DNA from: Brachypterus glaber
Taxonomy: Eukaryota > Arthropoda > Insecta > Coleoptera > Kateretidae
Reading direction: 5' to 3'
NCBI GenBank assembly: GCA_958510825.1
Contig: OY294049.1
Span: forward strand, 25,936,986 to 26,000,985
Length of the DNA: 64,000 nucleotides
Shown one piece after another: positions 60,446-64,000 of the stretch (positions are counted from its first letter, which is position 1; the number at the start of each line of letters is the position of its first letter). Made by a program: the position numbers and the translations under genes. The notes below the pieces were generated by a model. That model saw only the letters and a list, made by a program, of their open reading frames with translations, was not told where the DNA came from and did not search any database.

Positions 60446-60832
60446 TTTATATATTAGTTTTTTCACTACTAGCACTATTTAACTATTTTTATTTAAATAA
60501 TAAAATAAATTATTAACAAAAATTATATTTCTTGAAATTTTCATAAAAATGAAGTAGCCTTGATCAATGAGATTTGCTCAAACAAATACTTTAAACCGAG
60601 CTTTGAACTGACGTTTAAAAATTTAGTTAAAAAAAAAATATTTAATAATATTTAGCTAATTATTAATTGTATTAATTGGTAATAATTATAATTAATTATA
60701 TTTAATAAATAGGAAGTTATTTAAAGCTATTTTCTTGGGTTTAATTAGTAAAAATTGCACAAAGAACTGAAACATCTAAAGTGACAGAAATTAATTGTTT
60801 ATAAAATATACTTCTACTAGGAGAGAAAAAAA

Positions 60833-61032
60833 NNNNNNNNNNNNNNNNNNNNNNNNNNNNNNNNNNNNNNNNNNNNNNNNNNNNNNNNNNNNNNNNNNNN
60901 NNNNNNNNNNNNNNNNNNNNNNNNNNNNNNNNNNNNNNNNNNNNNNNNNNNNNNNNNNNNNNNNNNNNNNNNNNNNNNNNNNNNNNNNNNNNNNNNNNNN
61001 NNNNNNNNNNNNNNNNNNNNNNNNNNNNNNNN
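60833..61032. other. assembly gap (200 N)
   Basis: Exactly 200 N, likely a placeholder length. It removes the N-terminal part of the transposase that emerges at 61034 and possibly the left terminal repeat of that transposon. Confidence 0.99.
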
Positions 61033-61033
61033 A

Positions 61034-61930
61034 AGAATTGTTAATTTATTTTTGGATACTGGAGGAGTGAGGGACATAAAAAAAGTTTGCGAAAGTTCAG
61101 TAACCAAAGATCCTGAAACTATAACTATAATTCAAGAAGCAGTTATCAATGATCCCCACACGTCTACAAGGATAATCGCAAGGGAACATCATTTATCACG
61201 CACATCAGTTAGTAGGGTTATTAAAAATTCTAAATTACATCTGTATAAATTATGTCTTAATCAAGAGTTACATAGGAGGGATTTTGAAAATAGAGTTCGA
61301 TTTTGTGATGAACTTTTGGAATTAACAGGGGATGACGAGGACTTTTCTACCAAAATTTTGTTTAGTGACGAATCTACATTTAAAAGCAATGGAGTTGTCA
61401 ACAGGCATAACATGCATTATTGGTCTGTTGAAAATCCGCATTGGGTTAGGCATGTTGACAACCAGCGGATTTGGTCTTTAAATGTTTGGGGAGGGGTACT
61501 GGGGGATTCGGTTATTGGACCTTACTTTTTTAATGGGCATCTAAATGGGAATATGTACCTAAATTTTTTGCGTGATGAATTACCGGAACTTTTAGAAGAC
61601 GTACCACTAAATTTGCGACATGACATAATTTTTATGCAGGATGGGGCTCCTGCTCATTTTTTTCATGAGGTGAGGACTTTTTTGGATGAGACTTATAATA
61701 CATGGATAGGTCGTGGTGGTCAAATTGCCTGGCCAGCAAGATCACCCGATTTAACCCCGTGTGATTTTTTTTGTGGGGATTTGTAAAGGACAGGGTTTAC
61801 CGACAAGCTCCCACCAAAATATGCGTCAAAGAATCGTTGAAGCATTTAACGAAATAACACAATAATTTTGAAAGTAGGCTTTTTATGTGTATTCAGGAGG
61901 ATGGGAGAACTTTTGAACATTTACGAAACG
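61034..61930 (+). pseudogene. mariner-type transposase (DD40D), broken
   Basis: The frame is open from the gap edge: RIVNLFLDTGGVRDIKKVCE, then an HTH (ARIIAREHHLSRTSVSRVIK-like), ILFSDESTFKSNG, WSLNVWGGVLGDSVIGPYFF, FMQDGAPAHFFHEV, WIGRGGQIAWPARSPDL and TPCDFF. There are 40 residues between the second and third D by my count. A one-base loss in the T-run near 61768 shifts the frame; FVKDRVYRQAPT follows in the other frame, then a deletion, then QEDGRTFEHL. It is related to the intact DD41D protein (shared NVWxGxLGD, WIGRGG). Not functional. Confidence 0.85.
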
Positions 61931-62524
61931 ACTATGACTAACTACTTTACAAAAAGACAGATAGATACACAGACAGACTCAGACATCTAAACAAAATTAA
62001 ATTGCTTTATCGTGTTAAAAATGGGGGCTTCTTATGTAGACGATGTGGGGAAGAGGATCGATGCAGATACATATTAACTTGCTGCTTGATTTGAATCCAT
62101 TTGAATCGTGGAAGACTCGCAAAGAATTAGAATTATTTGCTAATAATAGATTTTGTGAAATGGCATTTATATTCCCATGATTCTCTGAAGTTAGATGCGT
62201 AATTTTGACCTTTTTTCATCAGAACTGGAGTGATTTGGGAAAACCTAAGGACTAACATGGATTTATTTGAAATATTGTACAAAACAATTCTAATAACACT
62301 GAAAATATTCTAGAAAGGCGTAATATTTTGTAGATGTATGGAATTTGACACAATGATGAGTTAATTAATTCAAATATCATAAATACGTCTTGCGTTTCGC
62401 ATATTAATAAATAATATTAATAATAACAATCAATTTGAAATTTTAACTTATGAGAATTATTCTTAGTATCATTTAACTTTTAATTCCAACCAAAATGTAC
62501 GTAATTAATTACATAACAATAAAT
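61931..62524. other. sequence without a called gene
   Basis: GACAGATAGATACACAGACAGAC at 61957 is a short tetranucleotide tract. The plus strand at 62085-62175 reads LDLNPFESWKTRKELELFAN, NRFCEMAFIFP before a stop, which is coding-like but unassigned. No transposon end was identified. Confidence 0.3.
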
Positions 62525-62559
62525 TAATTGACTAAATTGCCCATAATATGACAGTTTTT

Positions 62560-62673
62560 TTCCTTTGTTCTTCTGTATTTGGTCTAATTTTGGTCTGGTT
62601 TGGTTCAAAAAAACAAAACAAACGACTAAGAACAAAAGCACGAAGTAGGACTAGATGAAGTGACCCTAATATG
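62560..62673. mobile_element. MITE fragment of the AGGGTCACTTCATC family
   Basis: TTTGTTCTTCTGTATTTGG...GATGAAGTGACCCTAATATG matches the right half of 34352-34497. The hAT-like element inserted just after this end. Confidence 0.55.
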
Positions 62674-63301
62674 CAGGGCCGGACAGAGCCAGCCCGGGCC
62701 CCGGTGCAACTTTTTACTCGGGCCCCCATTTTTTCAAAACATAATTGTCCCATGCGGGCCTGCAGCTAAGGCACTGAGGGCCGAAGCGGCGTCCCCATTC
62801 ATTAACTAAGCGCCGCAGTCGAAAATTTTTCCAAATTATGTTAATTTCTGACTGTTTTATTTCCATAGTTCAGCAAGCTTAAGTATGTAAAAAATAATAA
62901 AGTCTTAGCGCTGCAGGCGAATTTTTTTTCAATTTTGATAGCTCTGGCGCCGCAGGAAATTTTTTTACAAATTTTAAGCTTTTGCAAGCTTGAACTAAAA
63001 AAAATACGTAGGTAAATTAGCCCTAGCGCCGCGGGCGAATTTTTTTACAAATTTTAAAACACTAGTAACAGTACACTATTATTTTTTACAAAAATCCAAA
63101 AAGGCTTAAGCGCTGCCGCGGCGAAATTTTTTCTATTGCCCATTTGGAACGAGATCTACTTATTTGCTCATTTTGACGCCTTATCGATCTGGGGGAGTAT
63201 AAATAAATAAACTGTTTATTAAAAACTTCTGTCGCCGGGCCCCCTTCGAGCCCGGGCCCCGGGTAATCTGTACCCCCTGCACCCCCCTAAATCCGGCCCT
63301 G
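62674..63301. mobile_element. hAT-like nonautonomous element, 628 bp, with 8-bp target duplication
   Basis: CAGGGCCGGACAGAGCCAGC at the left and CTAAATCCGGCCCTG at the right, flanked on both sides by CTAATATG (62666-62673, 63302-63309). An exact 8-bp duplication is diagnostic of hAT-type insertion. The interior has four to five copies of a unit like GCGCCGCAGGCGAATTTTTTTAC. CCCGGGCCCCGG sits near each end. No ORF. Confidence 0.88.
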
Positions 63302-63309
63302 CTAATATG

Positions 63310-64000
63310 AACCAGCTGCAACTTCATGCAACTGCGAGGGAAGGGTGTTCTTTACAAGCTAATTAATTATGTTTTTTAAAATCTCATAATTATAAAACAT
63401 GTTTTATCATAAGTTGTCCAATAGGTTTTATAATAACTTGCTTTACCAATACTTTCATTATGATATAGACTTGACTTTGTAAAAAAAACTGCTAAGATTA
63501 ATCTAAGATTAATCCAATCATACCAATTAAAAAATTTGATTGAGCGCAAAAAATCAAAATTTATTAGTAATTAAGTAATACACTCTGTAGTATAAAATAC
63601 CCTAGTCCACAAGGTCCTTACTAAGTCTAAGTAAAAATCTAATTTATAACATTAGATTTGACATTTATTTTTATCGTGAACGTCATATTTGCAAACATTT
63701 ATTTTCATAGCATCCTCTCTTTTACATTAGCGGGGTAATTTCATAATGCACTTACCATTTTTTACCGTTTTCTAAAATTAAAAATTTAAATAGAAAACTA
63801 TTGTTTTTAGTAAAAAAAACTATCATATGATAAAGAAATGATATTATTTTTTTAAATTTTGGCGTTAAAAAATGTTATTATGCTAAAAAAAAATCTTGTT
63901 GCTCTAGCCTAAAAACAGAAAAAAGTACAACACTTTTTTCTGGCGTAAATTGAAGGTAACTAGGTCTATATTGACTGGTAAAAAATATATTTTAATAGCT
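63310..64000. other. no recognised feature
   Basis: An AT-rich stretch up to the window edge. No ORF, exon or repeat arm that I can support; further TRAIP exons, if nearby, must lie beyond 64000. Confidence 0.3.

Noticed and set aside
62085..62175. Coding-like segment LDLNPFESWKTRKELELFAN on the plus strand
   Set aside because: Too short, bounded by stops, without splice signals that I can support and without a family I recognise; mentioned only in the regional note.

Overview
This window looks like AT-rich nuclear DNA from an insect, probably a beetle, although the order is an inference from the repeat flavour and not proven. It has no operons, rRNA or CRISPR. Two conserved eukaryotic genes with short exons and canonical GT/AG splice sites face each other tail to tail. 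Everything else is transposable-element (TE) debris.

Genes. On the + strand, six exons (4209-4394, 9376-9556, 11010-11093, 11836-12026, 17302-17539, 24967-25110) encode about the last 340 residues of TFIIH subunit p52 (GTF2H4/Tfb2). Its stop is at 25108-25110 and an AATAAA follows at 25184. The N-terminal exons lie upstream of the window. On the - strand, four exons (58049-57927, 55198-54988, 43633-43493, 39942-39697) encode about the last 240 residues of the E3 ubiquitin ligase TRAIP (nopo in flies): coiled coil, ESP and DLDTP motifs, a YDGLGG motif and a C-terminal PIP-box-like segment. Its RING exons lie beyond the right edge or in sequence I could not recognise. All splice phases join in frame. 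One gene serves transcription and repair, the other replication-fork ubiquitination; they are neighbours, not a pathway.

Mobile DNA. By eye, roughly half of the window consists of long inverted repeats (foldback or palindromic elements), from about 100 bp hairpins to elements over 2 kb, many nested. Several show clean target-site signatures: TA (1610-2313, 58094-58430, 30171-30387, 41107-43342), TTAA (13424-14459, 30671-31378, 33454-34147) and an 8-bp duplication (62674-63301, hAT-like). Others have arms built of short tandem repeats, as in Drosophila FB elements (6030-6990, 28285-29375). LINE fragments occur on both strands (1-366, 4412-6003, 8213-9290, 12430-14520, 27395-28205, 44420-49540, 46390-46960). 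A tRNA-derived SINE lies at 15900-16172. A noncoding family with a GACAGACGGACG core recurs at 35208, 38223 and 50080.

Most notable items: an apparently intact mariner-type transposon with a DD41D triad, 55-bp intron and TA-flanked inverted repeats inside a TRAIP intron (41107-43342), whose right arm carries an inverted degenerate copy of its own transposase start; a neighbouring Tc1 relic whose arms both contain the transposase C-terminal end; a perfect 115-bp inverted repeat at 57003-57293 in another TRAIP intron; and a clean 2.76-kb tandem duplication (28891-31648 / 31649-34417). There is a 200-base assembly gap at 60833-61032.
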